From Streptomyces composti (GTDB lineage Bacteria; Actinomycetota; Actinomycetes; Streptomycetales; Streptomycetaceae), in assembly GCF_012034205.1 (NCBI RefSeq), contig NZ_JAATEM010000032.1:22589-86588 (forward strand): DNA of 64,000 nt, written 5' to 3'. This document shows positions 56,310 to 64,000 of the stretch, one piece after another. Both the position numbers and the translations under genes were made by a program. Position 1 is the stretch's first letter, and every line of letters begins with the position of its first letter. The notes below the pieces were generated by a model. That model was not told the DNA's origin, did no database searches, and worked only from the letters and a program-made list of their open reading frames with translations.

Positions 56310-58205
56310 ATGTACCAGCCAGATCTCTCCCCCGTCGCCGACAGCCTGGCGTTCTCGTCCCTGGTCGCCGCGCTGCCCCTGCTCACCCTGTTCGTCCTGC
56401 TCGGCGGCCTGAAGCTGAAGGCTCACTGGGCCGGACTCGCCTCACTGGCCGTCGCGGTGATCGTCGCCGTCGCCGCCTACGGCATGCCCGTGGACCTCGC
56501 CCTGCTCTCGGCAGGCGAGGGAGCCGCCTTCGGGCTGTTCCCGATCATGTGGATCGTCGTCGCCGCCATCTGGGTCCACCAGCTCACGGTGGTCAGCGGA
56601 CGCTTCGAGGACCTGCGCCGCGCCTTCGGACTGATCAGCACCGATCCACGCGTCCAGGCCATCATCATCGCCTTCTGTTTCGGCGGACTGCTCGAGGCGC
56701 TGGCCGGCTTCGGCGCGCCGGTGGCCATCACCGGTGTGATGCTGATGGGCCTCGGCTTCGCACCCGTGCGGGCCGCGGTCACCGTTCTGGTCGCCAACAC
56801 CGCTCCGGTCGCCTTCGGCGCCATTGCGACACCCATCATCACGGCCGGCAACCTCACCAAGATCCCGTACTCGGAGATCGGTGCCTACGTGGGCCACCAG
56901 ACCCCGCTGATCGCCTTCTTCGTACCGCTGCTGCTGGTCGGCCTGGTCGACGGGCGCCGCGGAGTGCGGCAGACCTGGCCGGTCGCGCTGGTGTGCGGGG
57001 CGGTGTTCGGACTGGCCCAGTTCCTCAGCGCCACGTATCTGTCGGTGGAGCTCACCGACATCGTCGCCTCGCTCGCGGGCCTCGCCGCCATCGTCCTCTT
57101 CCTCCGCGTCTGGCAGCCGCAGGGCGGCGAGGAGGCGCGAGCCGCTCTCCTGGAGGCGGCCCGCAGGGAGCGGACCGAGGGCACCGACGGGCAGCCGTCC
57201 CGCCCCGGCGACGGCACCGGCGCCACGCCCCGCACCGGCACCGGCACGGACGCGGGCACCGGCGGCTCCCCGGCCCCGTCCTCGGCCGTGTCCCCGGCAC
57301 GCACCGCGCAGGAACCCGGCGTCACCACGGAAGCGCACCCCCGTGTCACCACCGAGGCAGAACCGCCCGTCGTCACCGGGACGCTCCCCGCCGGCGACCC
57401 GGCCGCCGCTCCGGCCGCCGCGTCCACCGCCCCTGCCACCACGCCGGACGGGCCGATCAGGGGCTCCCAGGTGCTGATGGCCTTCCTGCCCTACCTGATC
57501 ATCATCGCGGTCTTCTCGATCGCCAAGCTGTGGACCCCGCTCAAGGAGTTCCTGGCGTCCTCCGATGTGAAGGCCGGCTGGCCCGGCCTGGACGGGGAGG
57601 TGCTCACCGCCGCCGGGCAGGTCTCCGGCACCACGGTCTACACCTTCCCCTGGCTGTCCTCGCCCGGCACGCTGCTGCTGATCTGCGGCGCCGTCATCGC
57701 CGCCGTCCACCGGGTGACCCCGGTGGCGGCCGCCCGGGAGTTCACCGCCACGCTGGTGAAGCTGCGCTGGGCGCTGCTGACCGTGGCCGCCGTGCTGGCC
57801 CTCGCCTATGTGATGAACCTGTCCGGGCAGACCATCACCATCGGCACCTGGATCGCCGGAGCGGGCGCCGCCTTCGCCTTCCTCTCGCCCGTCCTGGGCT
57901 GGCTGGGCACCGCGGTCACCGGTTCGGACACCTCGGCCAACGCCCTGTTCGCCACCCTGCAGCAGACCGCGGCGCACAAGGCCGGACTCGACCCGACGCT
58001 GCTGGTGGCGGCCAACACCTCCGGCGGTGTCGTCGGCAAGATGATCAGCCCCCAGAACCTGACCATCGCCGCCACCGCGGTCGGCCTGATCGGACGCGAG
58101 TCCCAGCTCTTCCGGGCGGCGATCAAGTGGAGCCTGCTGCTCCTGCTCGCCCTGTGCGCCCTGGTCCTCGCGCAGTCCGGCTTCCTCGCCCGGATGCTGC
58201 CATGA
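56310..58205 (+). CDS. lldP: L-lactate permease
   Basis: A 631-residue LctP-family membrane transporter with about 12-14 helices, importing L-lactate (and D-lactate or glycolate in some members) with protons. The family signature F-C-F-G-G-L-L-E-A-L-A-G-F-G-A-P-V-A-I-T is near residues 117-136. A long hydrophilic Thr/Pro/Gly-rich loop (about 275-385) separates the two halves and is an unusually large insertion. The C-terminal N-T-S-G-G-V-V-G-K-M-I-S-P-Q-N is typical. The ATG at 56310 has GAGGG 4 bases upstream. It is first in the lldP–lutABC operon and under LldR control. Confidence 0.95.
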   Translation: MYQPDLSPVADSLAFSSLVAALPLLTLFVLLGGLKLKAHWAGLASLAVAVIVAVAAYGMPVDLALLSAGEGAAFGLFPIMWIVVAAIWVHQLTVVSGRFEDLRRAFGLISTDPRVQAIIIAFCFGGLLEALAGFGAPVAITGVMLMGLGFAPVRAAVTVLVANTAPVAFGAIATPIITAGNLTKIPYSEIGAYVGHQTPLIAFFVPLLLVGLVDGRRGVRQTWPVALVCGAVFGLAQFLSATYLSVELTDIVASLAGLAAIVLFLRVWQPQGGEEARAALLEAARRERTEGTDGQPSRPGDGTGATPRTGTGTDAGTGGSPAPSSAVSPARTAQEPGVTTEAHPRVTTEAEPPVVTGTLPAGDPAAAPAAASTAPATTPDGPIRGSQVLMAFLPYLIIIAVFSIAKLWTPLKEFLASSDVKAGWPGLDGEVLTAAGQVSGTTVYTFPWLSSPGTLLLICGAVIAAVHRVTPVAAAREFTATLVKLRWALLTVAAVLALAYVMNLSGQTITIGTWIAGAGAAFAFLSPVLGWLGTAVTGSDTSANALFATLQQTAAHKAGLDPTLLVAANTSGGVVGKMISPQNLTIAATAVGLIGRESQLFRAAIKWSLLLLLALCALVLAQSGFLARMLP

Positions 58206-58261
58206 CCACCGCACCCGCACCCCTGCACCTGCCGTCACACGCCTCGTCCCCCGAGGGAGCC

Positions 58262-59074
58262 ATGCGGATCGCCCTGTTCATCACCTGCCTCAACGACACG
58301 CTCTTCCCGGCCACCGGACGGGCGGTGGTGACGCTGCTGGAGCGGCTGGGCTGCCGCGTGGAGTTCCCCCAGGGTCAGACCTGCTGCGGGCAGATGCATT
58401 TCAACACCGGTTACCAGCGCGACTGCGTGCCGCTGGTACGGCGCTTCACCGAGGTGTTCGCGGGCTACGACGCCGTCGTCACGCCGTCCGGCTCCTGCGC
58501 CGGTATGGTGCGCGAGCAGTACGGGCGGGTCGCCGAACTCTCCGGCGACGCCCGGCTGTCCACCGCGGTCCAGGAGGCACCGCCGGTGTACGAGCTCTCC
58601 GAGTTCCTCGTCGACGTCCTCGGTGTCACCGACGTCGGCGCCTACTTCCCGCACCGGGTCACCTACCACCCGACCTGCCACTCCCTGCGCATGCTCGGCG
58701 TCGGCGACCGGCCGCTCGCCCTGCTGCGCGCGGTGCGCGGCATCGACCTGGTGGAACTCGGCGCCGCCGAGCAGTGCTGCGGATTCGGCGGCACCTTCGC
58801 CCTGAAGAACGCCGACACCTCCGTGGCCATGTGCACGGACAAGGTGCGGCACGTCCTGGACACCGGGGCCGATGTGCTGTGCGCCGGCGACAACTCCTGT
58901 CTGATGCACATCGGCGGCACGCTGTCCCGGCTGCGCACCGGAGTGCGCGTGATGCACCTCGCCGAGATCCTCGCGTCCACGGAGACGGGACCGGACCACG
59001 CCGCGGCTGCCGCCTCGGCCGGGGTCACCGGCCCCGCCGCCCGGCGCGCCGTCGAAAGGACGAAGACCCCGTGA
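58262..59074 (+). CDS. lutA: Lactate utilisation protein A (Fe-S, CCG-domain)
   Basis: A 270-residue protein with two cysteine-rich CCG domains: Q-T-C-C-G-Q (about 40-45) and E-Q-C-C-G-F-G-G (about 172-179), plus matching upstream cysteines. Such domains bind an Fe-S cluster in quinone-linked dehydrogenase subunits. LutA/LldE, LutB/LldF and LutC/LldG together oxidise L-lactate to pyruvate. The ATG at 58262 (M-R-I-A-L-F) has GAGGGAG close upstream. An ATG at 58202 overlaps the lldP stop and would add 20 residues. It is tightly coupled to lutB by a GTGA overlap at 59071. Confidence 0.9.
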   Translation: MRIALFITCLNDTLFPATGRAVVTLLERLGCRVEFPQGQTCCGQMHFNTGYQRDCVPLVRRFTEVFAGYDAVVTPSGSCAGMVREQYGRVAELSGDARLSTAVQEAPPVYELSEFLVDVLGVTDVGAYFPHRVTYHPTCHSLRMLGVGDRPLALLRAVRGIDLVELGAAEQCCGFGGTFALKNADTSVAMCTDKVRHVLDTGADVLCAGDNSCLMHIGGTLSRLRTGVRVMHLAEILASTETGPDHAAAAASAGVTGPAARRAVERTKTP

Positions 59075-60549
59075 GCGACACGACGTTCCTGGGCATGCCG
59101 GCCTTCCCCGTCGCCGCGCGGGACGCGCTGCGCGACTCCCAGCTGCGCGGCAATCTGGCCCGGGCCACCGGCACCATCCGCACCCGGCGCGCGGCGGCCG
59201 TCGGCGAGCAGGACGACTGGGAGGAGCTGAGGGAAGCCGGCCGGGCGCTCAAGGAACGCACTCTGCGTCATCTGGACCGGTATCTGCTGCAGTTGGAGGA
59301 GAAGGTGACCGCGGCGGGCGGCCAGGTGCACTGGGCCCGCGACGCCGAGGAGGCGCGCCGCATCGTCGTGCAGCTGGTGCAGGACACCGGTGAGCGCGAG
59401 GTGGTGAAGGTCAAGTCGATGGTCACCCAGGAGATCGGGCTCAACGAGGCGCTGGCCGAGGCGGGGATCGACGCCTACGAGACCGATCTGGCCGAGCTGA
59501 TCGTGCAGCTCGGCCACGACCAGCCCTCCCACATCCTGGTCCCGGCCATCCATCGCAACCGGGCGGAGATCCGGGAGATCTTCCTGCGTTCCATGGGCGA
59601 GTACGGGACCCCCGCCCCGGCCGGCCTGGACGACGACCCACGCCGGCTCGCCGAGGCCGCCCGGCGCCATCTGCGGGAGAAGTTCCTGCGGGCCAAGGTC
59701 GCCGTCTCGGGCGTCAACTTCCTGGTCGCCGAGACCGGGACCGCGGTCGTGGTGGAGTCCGAGGGCAACGGCCGGATGTGCCTGACGCTGCCCGAGACGC
59801 TGATCTCGGTGACCGGCATCGAGAAGGTCGTCCCCACCTGGCAGGACCTGGAGGTGTATCTGCAGCTGCTGCCGCGCTCCTCCACCGGGGAGCGGATGAA
59901 CCCCTACACCTCCACCTGGACGGGTACCACCGCCGAGGACGGGCCGCGCACATTCCATCTGGTGCTGGTCGACGGCGGCCGTACCGACACCCTGGCCGAC
60001 CCGGTCGGCCGGCAGGTGCTCAACTGCATCCGCTGCTCCGCCTGCCTGAATGTGTGCCCGGTGTACGAGCGGGTGGGCGGACACACCTACGGATCGGTCT
60101 ACCCGGGTCCGATCGGCGCCGTCCTCAGCCCGCAACTGCGGGGCACGGACTCGGAGGCGGACCGTTCCCTGCCGTTCGCCTCGTCGCTGTGCGGGGCGTG
60201 CTACGAGGTCTGTCCCGTGAAGATCGACATTCCCCGGGTGCTGCTGCATCTGCGGGCCCGGGTGGTCGAGCAGGAGCGCGAACGGCGGCTGCCGAAGCCG
60301 GAGCGCCTGGCCATGACGGCGGCGCGCTGGGTGCTCACCAGGCCGTCGTGGCTGTCGGCCGCCCAGCGCGCGGGCGGCCTGGGTTCCCGCCTCGTGGCCC
60401 GGCGGGGCCGGCTGGGCCGGCTGCCGGGACCGCTGTCGCGCTGGACCGACACCCGCGACGCACCCGTCCCGGCCGCCGAGTCGTTCAGCGCCTGGTGGAG
60501 GCGCACGCACCCGGAGACCCGCCGGCCCGCCCGAAGGAGGCAGTCATGA
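59071..60549 (+). CDS. lutB: Lactate utilisation protein B (bis-[4Fe-4S])
   Basis: A 492-residue iron-sulfur protein. The N-terminal LUD domain covers about 65-290. Two 4Fe-4S sites near 325-385 carry C-I-R-C-S-A-C-L-N-V-C-P and C-G-A-C-Y-E-V-C-P. The C-terminal tail (420-492) is basic and Arg-rich. It is the core electron-transfer subunit of the Lut/Lld lactate oxidase complex, presumably peripheral at the membrane and passing electrons towards menaquinone. The GTG at 59071 overlaps lutA, and an AAGGA lies upstream. It overlaps lutC by 4 bases. Confidence 0.93.
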   Translation: MSDTTFLGMPAFPVAARDALRDSQLRGNLARATGTIRTRRAAAVGEQDDWEELREAGRALKERTLRHLDRYLLQLEEKVTAAGGQVHWARDAEEARRIVVQLVQDTGEREVVKVKSMVTQEIGLNEALAEAGIDAYETDLAELIVQLGHDQPSHILVPAIHRNRAEIREIFLRSMGEYGTPAPAGLDDDPRRLAEAARRHLREKFLRAKVAVSGVNFLVAETGTAVVVESEGNGRMCLTLPETLISVTGIEKVVPTWQDLEVYLQLLPRSSTGERMNPYTSTWTGTTAEDGPRTFHLVLVDGGRTDTLADPVGRQVLNCIRCSACLNVCPVYERVGGHTYGSVYPGPIGAVLSPQLRGTDSEADRSLPFASSLCGACYEVCPVKIDIPRVLLHLRARVVEQERERRLPKPERLAMTAARWVLTRPSWLSAAQRAGGLGSRLVARRGRLGRLPGPLSRWTDTRDAPVPAAESFSAWWRRTHPETRRPARRRQS

Positions 60550-61190
60550 ACGCCCGGACCGAGGTACTGGACCGGATCCGGCGCGCCCTGGCCGATGTTC
60601 CCGCGAACGAGGAACCGGCGGACGTGTCCGTGCCCCGGTCGTACGCGAGAAGCGGTCCCGCCCCGGCCGGGTCCCCGGCCGCCGTGGACCTCCTCGCCGA
60701 ACGGCTCGCCGAGTACGGGGCCTCGGCACGGCTGGTGCCCGAAGGGGACGTCGCCTCGTACGTGGCCCGCTCCGTGGCCGGCTTGGGTACGGGCCCGGTC
60801 GTGGTCCCGGGCGGCTTCCCGCCCGAGTGGCGGTCCGCGCTGGATCCCGACCGGGTGCTGTCCGACGTGCCCCGCCTGCCGGTCGCCGAACTGGACCGCT
60901 GCGGCGGGGTGGTGACGACCGCGGCCGCCGCCGTCGCCTCGACCGGAACCCTGGTCCTGGACGGCGGCCCCGGCCAGGGCCGGCGCGCGCTGACCCTGGT
61001 GCCCGACTTCCATCTGTGTGTCGTGCGTGCCGGGCAGGTGGTGGCGTCCGTACCGGAGGCGCTCACCGTACTGGATCCGTCCCGGCCCCTGACGTTCGTC
61101 TCCGGGCCGTCGGCCACCAGTGACATCGAACTCGACCGGGTGGAGGGGGTGCACGGGCCGCGCACGCTGGACGTCCTCATCGTGATCTGA
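60546..61190 (+). CDS. lutC: Lactate utilisation protein C
   Basis: A 214-residue LUD-family protein, the third component of the LutABC lactate oxidation system, with no cofactor motif of its own. The central G-G-V-V-T-T-A-A-A-A-V-A-S-T-G-T-L-V-L-D (about 120-139) and P-D-F-H-L-C-V-V (about 154-161) are LUD-domain hallmarks, and S-G-P-S-A-T-S-D-I-E-L near the C-terminus is the most conserved part of LutC. The ATG overlaps the lutB stop by 4 bases. It ends the lactate operon. The next gene, ggt, is convergent. Confidence 0.92.
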   Translation: MNARTEVLDRIRRALADVPANEEPADVSVPRSYARSGPAPAGSPAAVDLLAERLAEYGASARLVPEGDVASYVARSVAGLGTGPVVVPGGFPPEWRSALDPDRVLSDVPRLPVAELDRCGGVVTTAAAAVASTGTLVLDGGPGQGRRALTLVPDFHLCVVRAGQVVASVPEALTVLDPSRPLTFVSGPSATSDIELDRVEGVHGPRTLDVLIVI

Positions 61191-61411
61191 GAGTCCGGAG
61201 CGGTGCTGCCCGCGCCTGGCCCGCCGCTGTGTGTCCCTCCTGTGGATCGCCCGCGGTGCTCCGCACCCGCGAGGGCACCCGCGGTGAGGGGCGATGGGAC
61301 TCAGCGGGACGACCGGACCGCCGTACTGCGCGGTGCCGAACGACCGGCCGCCGCGGACGCGCCGGGAAGAGGCGCGGCCGCGGCCGCCACGATCGGCGGC
61401 GCCCAGGAGTG

Positions 61412-63238
61412 CTACCGCACCGGCCGGACCACCATCGCCGATCCGCCGCCCCGGCGCACCTTCTCCGCCGCCGCCAGCCACTTGCCGTCCGGCAGCCGCT
61501 GCACCCCGGTCACCGCGCCGATCTCCGGGTTCGCCCGGAAGCTGTGGCCCTTGGCCTCCAGCCGGCTGATCACCTCTTCGCTGAACCCGGGTTCCAGTTC
61601 CGTCTGGGCCGCGTTCCGCTGGCTGGCCCGGGGTGCGGCGATCGCCTCGGCCAGCGGCAGGCCCCGGTCCAGGAAGCCGGTGAGCGTCTGCAGCACGGTG
61701 GTGATGATGGTGGCGCCGCCGGGCGAGCCGAGCGCCACCACCGGCTTGTCGTGCCGGTCGAGGACGATCGTCGGCGACATCGAGGAGCGGGGCCGCTTGC
61801 CGGGCCCCGGCAGGTTCGGGTCGTGCACGGCCGGGTCGGCGGGGGCGAAGGAGAAGTCGGTGAGCTCGTTGTTGAGCAGGAAGCCCCGGTTCGGCACGGT
61901 GATGCCGCTGCCGCCGGTCTGCTCGATGGTGAGGGTGTAGGAGACGACGTTGCCCCACCGGTCGGCGGTGGTCAGATGCGTGGTGCTCCGCCCCTCGTAC
62001 GTGGTCGGCACGGCCTTGCCGCCCTTCCCGCACGGTTGCGGGCTGCGCGGGTCGCCGGGGGCGAGCGGGCTGACGAGTACCGCGTCGTCCTTGATGAGGC
62101 ACTCCCGCGAGTCGGCGAACCTCTGGGAGAGCAGCTCCTCGGTCGGCACGTCCTCGAAGGCGGGGTCGCCGACCCAGCGCCCCCGGTCGGCGAAGGCGAT
62201 CCGGCTCGCCTCGATGAAGCGGTGCAGGTACCGCGCCTCGCTCGCCCGGGACAGGTCGGTGCGCTCCAGGATGTTGAGCGCCTCGCCGACGGTGGTGCCG
62301 CCGGAGGACGAGGGGGCCATGGAGTAGACGCCGAGCCCCCGGTAGGAGATCTTCGTCGGCCGCTGGAGCCTGGTCCGGTAGGCGGCGAGGTCCTTGCGGG
62401 ACAGGTCGCCGGGGCGGGCGTTCCAGCCCGAGGCCGGGTCGACGGGCGGCTTGTTGACGGTGTTGACGATGTCCCGGCCGATGTCGCCGCGGTACAGCGC
62501 GTCGACGCCCTTGCGCCGCAGCTCGGCGTAGGTGCGGGCGAGGTCGGGGTTCTTGAAGGTGGAGCCGACCTCGGGCAGGCGTCCGCCGGGCAGGAACAGC
62601 TCGGCGGTGTCGGGGAAGTGGCGGAAGCGGGTCTCGTTCTCGGCGGTCTGCGCGCGGAAGGTCTCGTCGACGGTGAAGCCCTCGCGGGCGAGCCGTTCGG
62701 CGGGCTCGAGGACCGTAGCGAGCCTGTTGCGGCCCCACGTGTCGAGGGCGCGCTGCCAGGTGGCGGGCGTGCCCGGGGTGCCGACGGACAGGCCGCTGCT
62801 GACCGCCTCGGCGAAGGGGATGGGCTCGCCGTTCTCCAGGAACAGCCCGGAGTCGGCGGACAGGGGCGCGGTCTCGCGGCCGTCGATGGTGTGCACGCTG
62901 CGCGAGCGGGCGTCGTAGTAGACGAAGTAGCCGCCTCCGCCGATGCCGGCCGAGTAGGGCTCGGTGACGCCGAGCGCGGCGGCGGTGGCGACGGCCGCGT
63001 CGACCGCGTTGCCGCCCTTGCGCAGGATCTCGATGCCGGCGGCGGTGGCGTCGGGGTCGACGCTGGAGACGGCGCCGCCGTAGCCGACGGCCACGGGGGT
63101 CTTGGGACCCGGACCGCCGGGAGGGCCGGATTCGCCCTTGCCGTCCGGGTGTCCGCCGGGCGGCACCGCCGCTCCGACCGAGACCACGGCCGCCGAGACC
63201 GCCAGGACCGCCAGTTTCCGTGCCACAGGACGACGCAT
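61412..63238 (-). CDS. ggt: Gamma-glutamyltransferase (exported)
   Basis: A 608-residue Ntn-hydrolase proenzyme that cleaves glutathione and other gamma-glutamyl compounds. Residues 1-24 form a signal peptide, followed by a Gly/Pro-rich linker (27-48). Autocleavage would occur before the catalytic Thr419 (R-S-T-T-H-L-T), giving a large and a small subunit. The G-G-N-A-V-D-A segment (76-82), G-I-G-G-G-G-Y-F (about 98-105) and the small-subunit G-S-P-G-G-A family are present. The ATG at 63238 follows GGAGG by 5 bases; the frame could start at a GTG at 63244. It is probably extracellular or wall-associated, and monocistronic. Confidence 0.93.
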   Translation of the reverse strand: MRRPVARKLAVLAVSAAVVSVGAAVPPGGHPDGKGESGPPGGPGPKTPVAVGYGGAVSSVDPDATAAGIEILRKGGNAVDAAVATAAALGVTEPYSAGIGGGGYFVYYDARSRSVHTIDGRETAPLSADSGLFLENGEPIPFAEAVSSGLSVGTPGTPATWQRALDTWGRNRLATVLEPAERLAREGFTVDETFRAQTAENETRFRHFPDTAELFLPGGRLPEVGSTFKNPDLARTYAELRRKGVDALYRGDIGRDIVNTVNKPPVDPASGWNARPGDLSRKDLAAYRTRLQRPTKISYRGLGVYSMAPSSSGGTTVGEALNILERTDLSRASEARYLHRFIEASRIAFADRGRWVGDPAFEDVPTEELLSQRFADSRECLIKDDAVLVSPLAPGDPRSPQPCGKGGKAVPTTYEGRSTTHLTTADRWGNVVSYTLTIEQTGGSGITVPNRGFLLNNELTDFSFAPADPAVHDPNLPGPGKRPRSSMSPTIVLDRHDKPVVALGSPGGATIITTVLQTLTGFLDRGLPLAEAIAAPRASQRNAAQTELEPGFSEEVISRLEAKGHSFRANPEIGAVTGVQRLPDGKWLAAAEKVRRGGGSAMVVRPVR

Positions 63239-63411
63239 CCGCACCTCCGGTGAGGGACCGTCCGGGCAGCTTAGTTCATCGCCATGCCCTCGTCAGGAAG
63301 GCCGAAGGGCGTGCCGCGGATCTCGCTCGGACATCGCCCCGGTTCCCCGCTCGCATCATTTCGGGTACGGATCGAACGCGAGTTTGCGCGGGGCCGCTAG
63401 CATGCGCGCCC

Positions 63412-64000
63412 ATGACTGACGACGTACGCAACATCGTTCTGGCCGCGGTGGCCGCCGGCATCTGTGCCGTTCTGGGCTGGACGGCCCGTACCTATCTCTG
63501 GAATCGGAAGCTCCGCCGCAAGCAGGCCTTCTTCGGGCTGCCGGAGAACTCCGAGTCGCTGCTCGTCGTCAACCGCGATGCCGCCTCCTCGGAGCCCTCG
63601 GTGCATCGCTTCGACGTGTTCTCGCTGCTCGAGCTGGCCGCGATCGTGAAGGACTGCGGCGCGCATGTGCAGGTGGTGACGCAGGACGCGGTGCACCAGG
63701 GCTTCGGTGAGCGCACGGAGTTCTGCCTGGGCGCCCCCGGATCGAACCGGAGGCTGGTGGCCCATATGGCGGCGATGCTGCCGGGGGTGCGGGTCAATGT
63801 GGATCCGGAGGCGGGTCCGGACCGGGGCGCCTTCCAGATCGGCGGGGAGCGCTACCGCATGGAGCCGGGGATCACCGAGTACGTGATCCTGGCCCGCCTG
63901 ACGGCGGGTGAGCGGCGGGAGGCGCGGCCGGTGTTCCTGTTCTGCGGCCAGCGGGCGATCACCAACCAGGCCGCCACCCGGTATCTGGCCCGCCATCACG
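63412..64000 (+). CDS. Membrane-anchored protein of unknown function, 5' part
   Basis: The frame is open from the ATG at 63412 to the end of the window (196 codons visible). One hydrophobic segment (about residues 7-24) is followed by basic R-T-Y-L-W-N-R-K-L-R-R-K, so an N-terminal anchor with a cytoplasmic body is likely. The rest resembles a conserved Streptomyces hypothetical protein. The F-x-L-P-E-N-S-E-S-L-L-V-V-N-R-D segment and V-R-V-N-V-D-P-E suggest a globular alpha/beta domain. TAGCAT lies 8 nt upstream and there is no good ribosome-binding site. No catalytic motif is recognised. Confidence 0.65.
   Translation, partial: MTDDVRNIVLAAVAAGICAVLGWTARTYLWNRKLRRKQAFFGLPENSESLLVVNRDAASSEPSVHRFDVFSLLELAAIVKDCGAHVQVVTQDAVHQGFGERTEFCLGAPGSNRRLVAHMAAMLPGVRVNVDPEAGPDRGAFQIGGERYRMEPGITEYVILARLTAGERREARPVFLFCGQRAITNQAATRYLARHH

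Overview
The window is a stretch of very GC-rich (roughly 72% by eye) actinobacterial chromosome. Strong third-position GC bias, GTG starts, rare TTA codons, F420-type and Streptomyces-type gene families, and the gene order hbd–tetR–ccr–ecm–mcl–mch–mcd–psd–pss all point to Streptomyces. As far as I recall, the same order occurs around ccr/meaA of S. coelicolor. There is no sign of a plasmid, prophage, integrative element, rRNA, tRNA or CRISPR array. This is ordinary chromosomal metabolism with several dense catabolic operons.

Layout. 1–7.1 kb: the end-clipped start of a PAS-domain protein, a DHA2 drug exporter with a soluble beta-sandwich tail, an SRPBCC protein, an SPL-like radical SAM protein with a LexA box, a secreted TAP-like peptidase and a HEAT-repeat protein. 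7.5–18.6 kb: the ethylmalonyl-CoA (EMC) pathway (3-hydroxyacyl-CoA dehydrogenase, TetR regulator, crotonyl-CoA carboxylase/reductase, ethylmalonyl-CoA mutase, malyl-CoA lyase, mesaconyl-CoA hydratase, methylsuccinyl-CoA dehydrogenase), followed by phosphatidylethanolamine synthesis (psd, pss). 18.7–25.1 kb: glycerate kinase, then an ADP-ribose/NAD group (ADP-ribosylglycohydrolase, NUDIX, Sir2), then alkylation repair (Ogt, AdaA–AlkA fusion). 25.3–30.1 kb: a Tat-exported GH2 beta-galactosidase with an inserted LamG domain, and an FhuF-type Fe-S protein. 30.3–35.2 kb: methylmalonyl-CoA mutase (mutA, mutB) with its GTPase chaperone meaB. 35.3–40.5 kb: macro-domain protein, FAD oxidoreductase, inositol-monophosphatase-like protein and two secreted proteins.

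40.6–49.7 kb is one long minus-strand block for reductive pyrimidine/hydantoin catabolism: amidohydrolase, omega-aminotransferase, PucR regulator, second amidohydrolase, dihydropyrimidinase, an F420-type LLM oxidoreductase and an NCS1 permease. 49.9–55.2 kb holds a TTA-containing Pro-rich protein, a decayed XRE regulator and a ClpC-type ATPase. 55.4–61.2 kb is the lactate utilisation locus (LldR-type repressor, LldP, LutABC), with two perfect operators flanking the promoter. 61.4–64 kb holds gamma-glutamyltransferase and the start of a membrane-anchored unknown protein.

How the genes work together. The EMC pathway converts acetyl-CoA to glyoxylate plus propionyl-CoA/methylmalonyl-CoA. MutAB–MeaB, about 14 kb away, turns methylmalonyl-CoA into succinyl-CoA, and glycerate kinase can drain glyoxylate-derived glycerate. 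The lactate and pyrimidine operons feed pyruvate, beta-alanine and semialdehydes into the same central metabolism.

The most notable signals are regulatory. A perfect TGACAC-GCG-GTGTCA operator sits exactly between candidate -35 and -10 boxes of ccr. Several genes have a TANNNT box exactly 6 nt before ATG and no ribosome-binding site, which suggests leaderless transcripts. There is a canonical SOS box before the radical SAM gene. The two lld operators are about 76 bp apart. Two genes carry TTA (bldA-dependent) codons. The most interesting functional gap is the first, reductive step of the pyrimidine operon, for which the LLM protein is a candidate.
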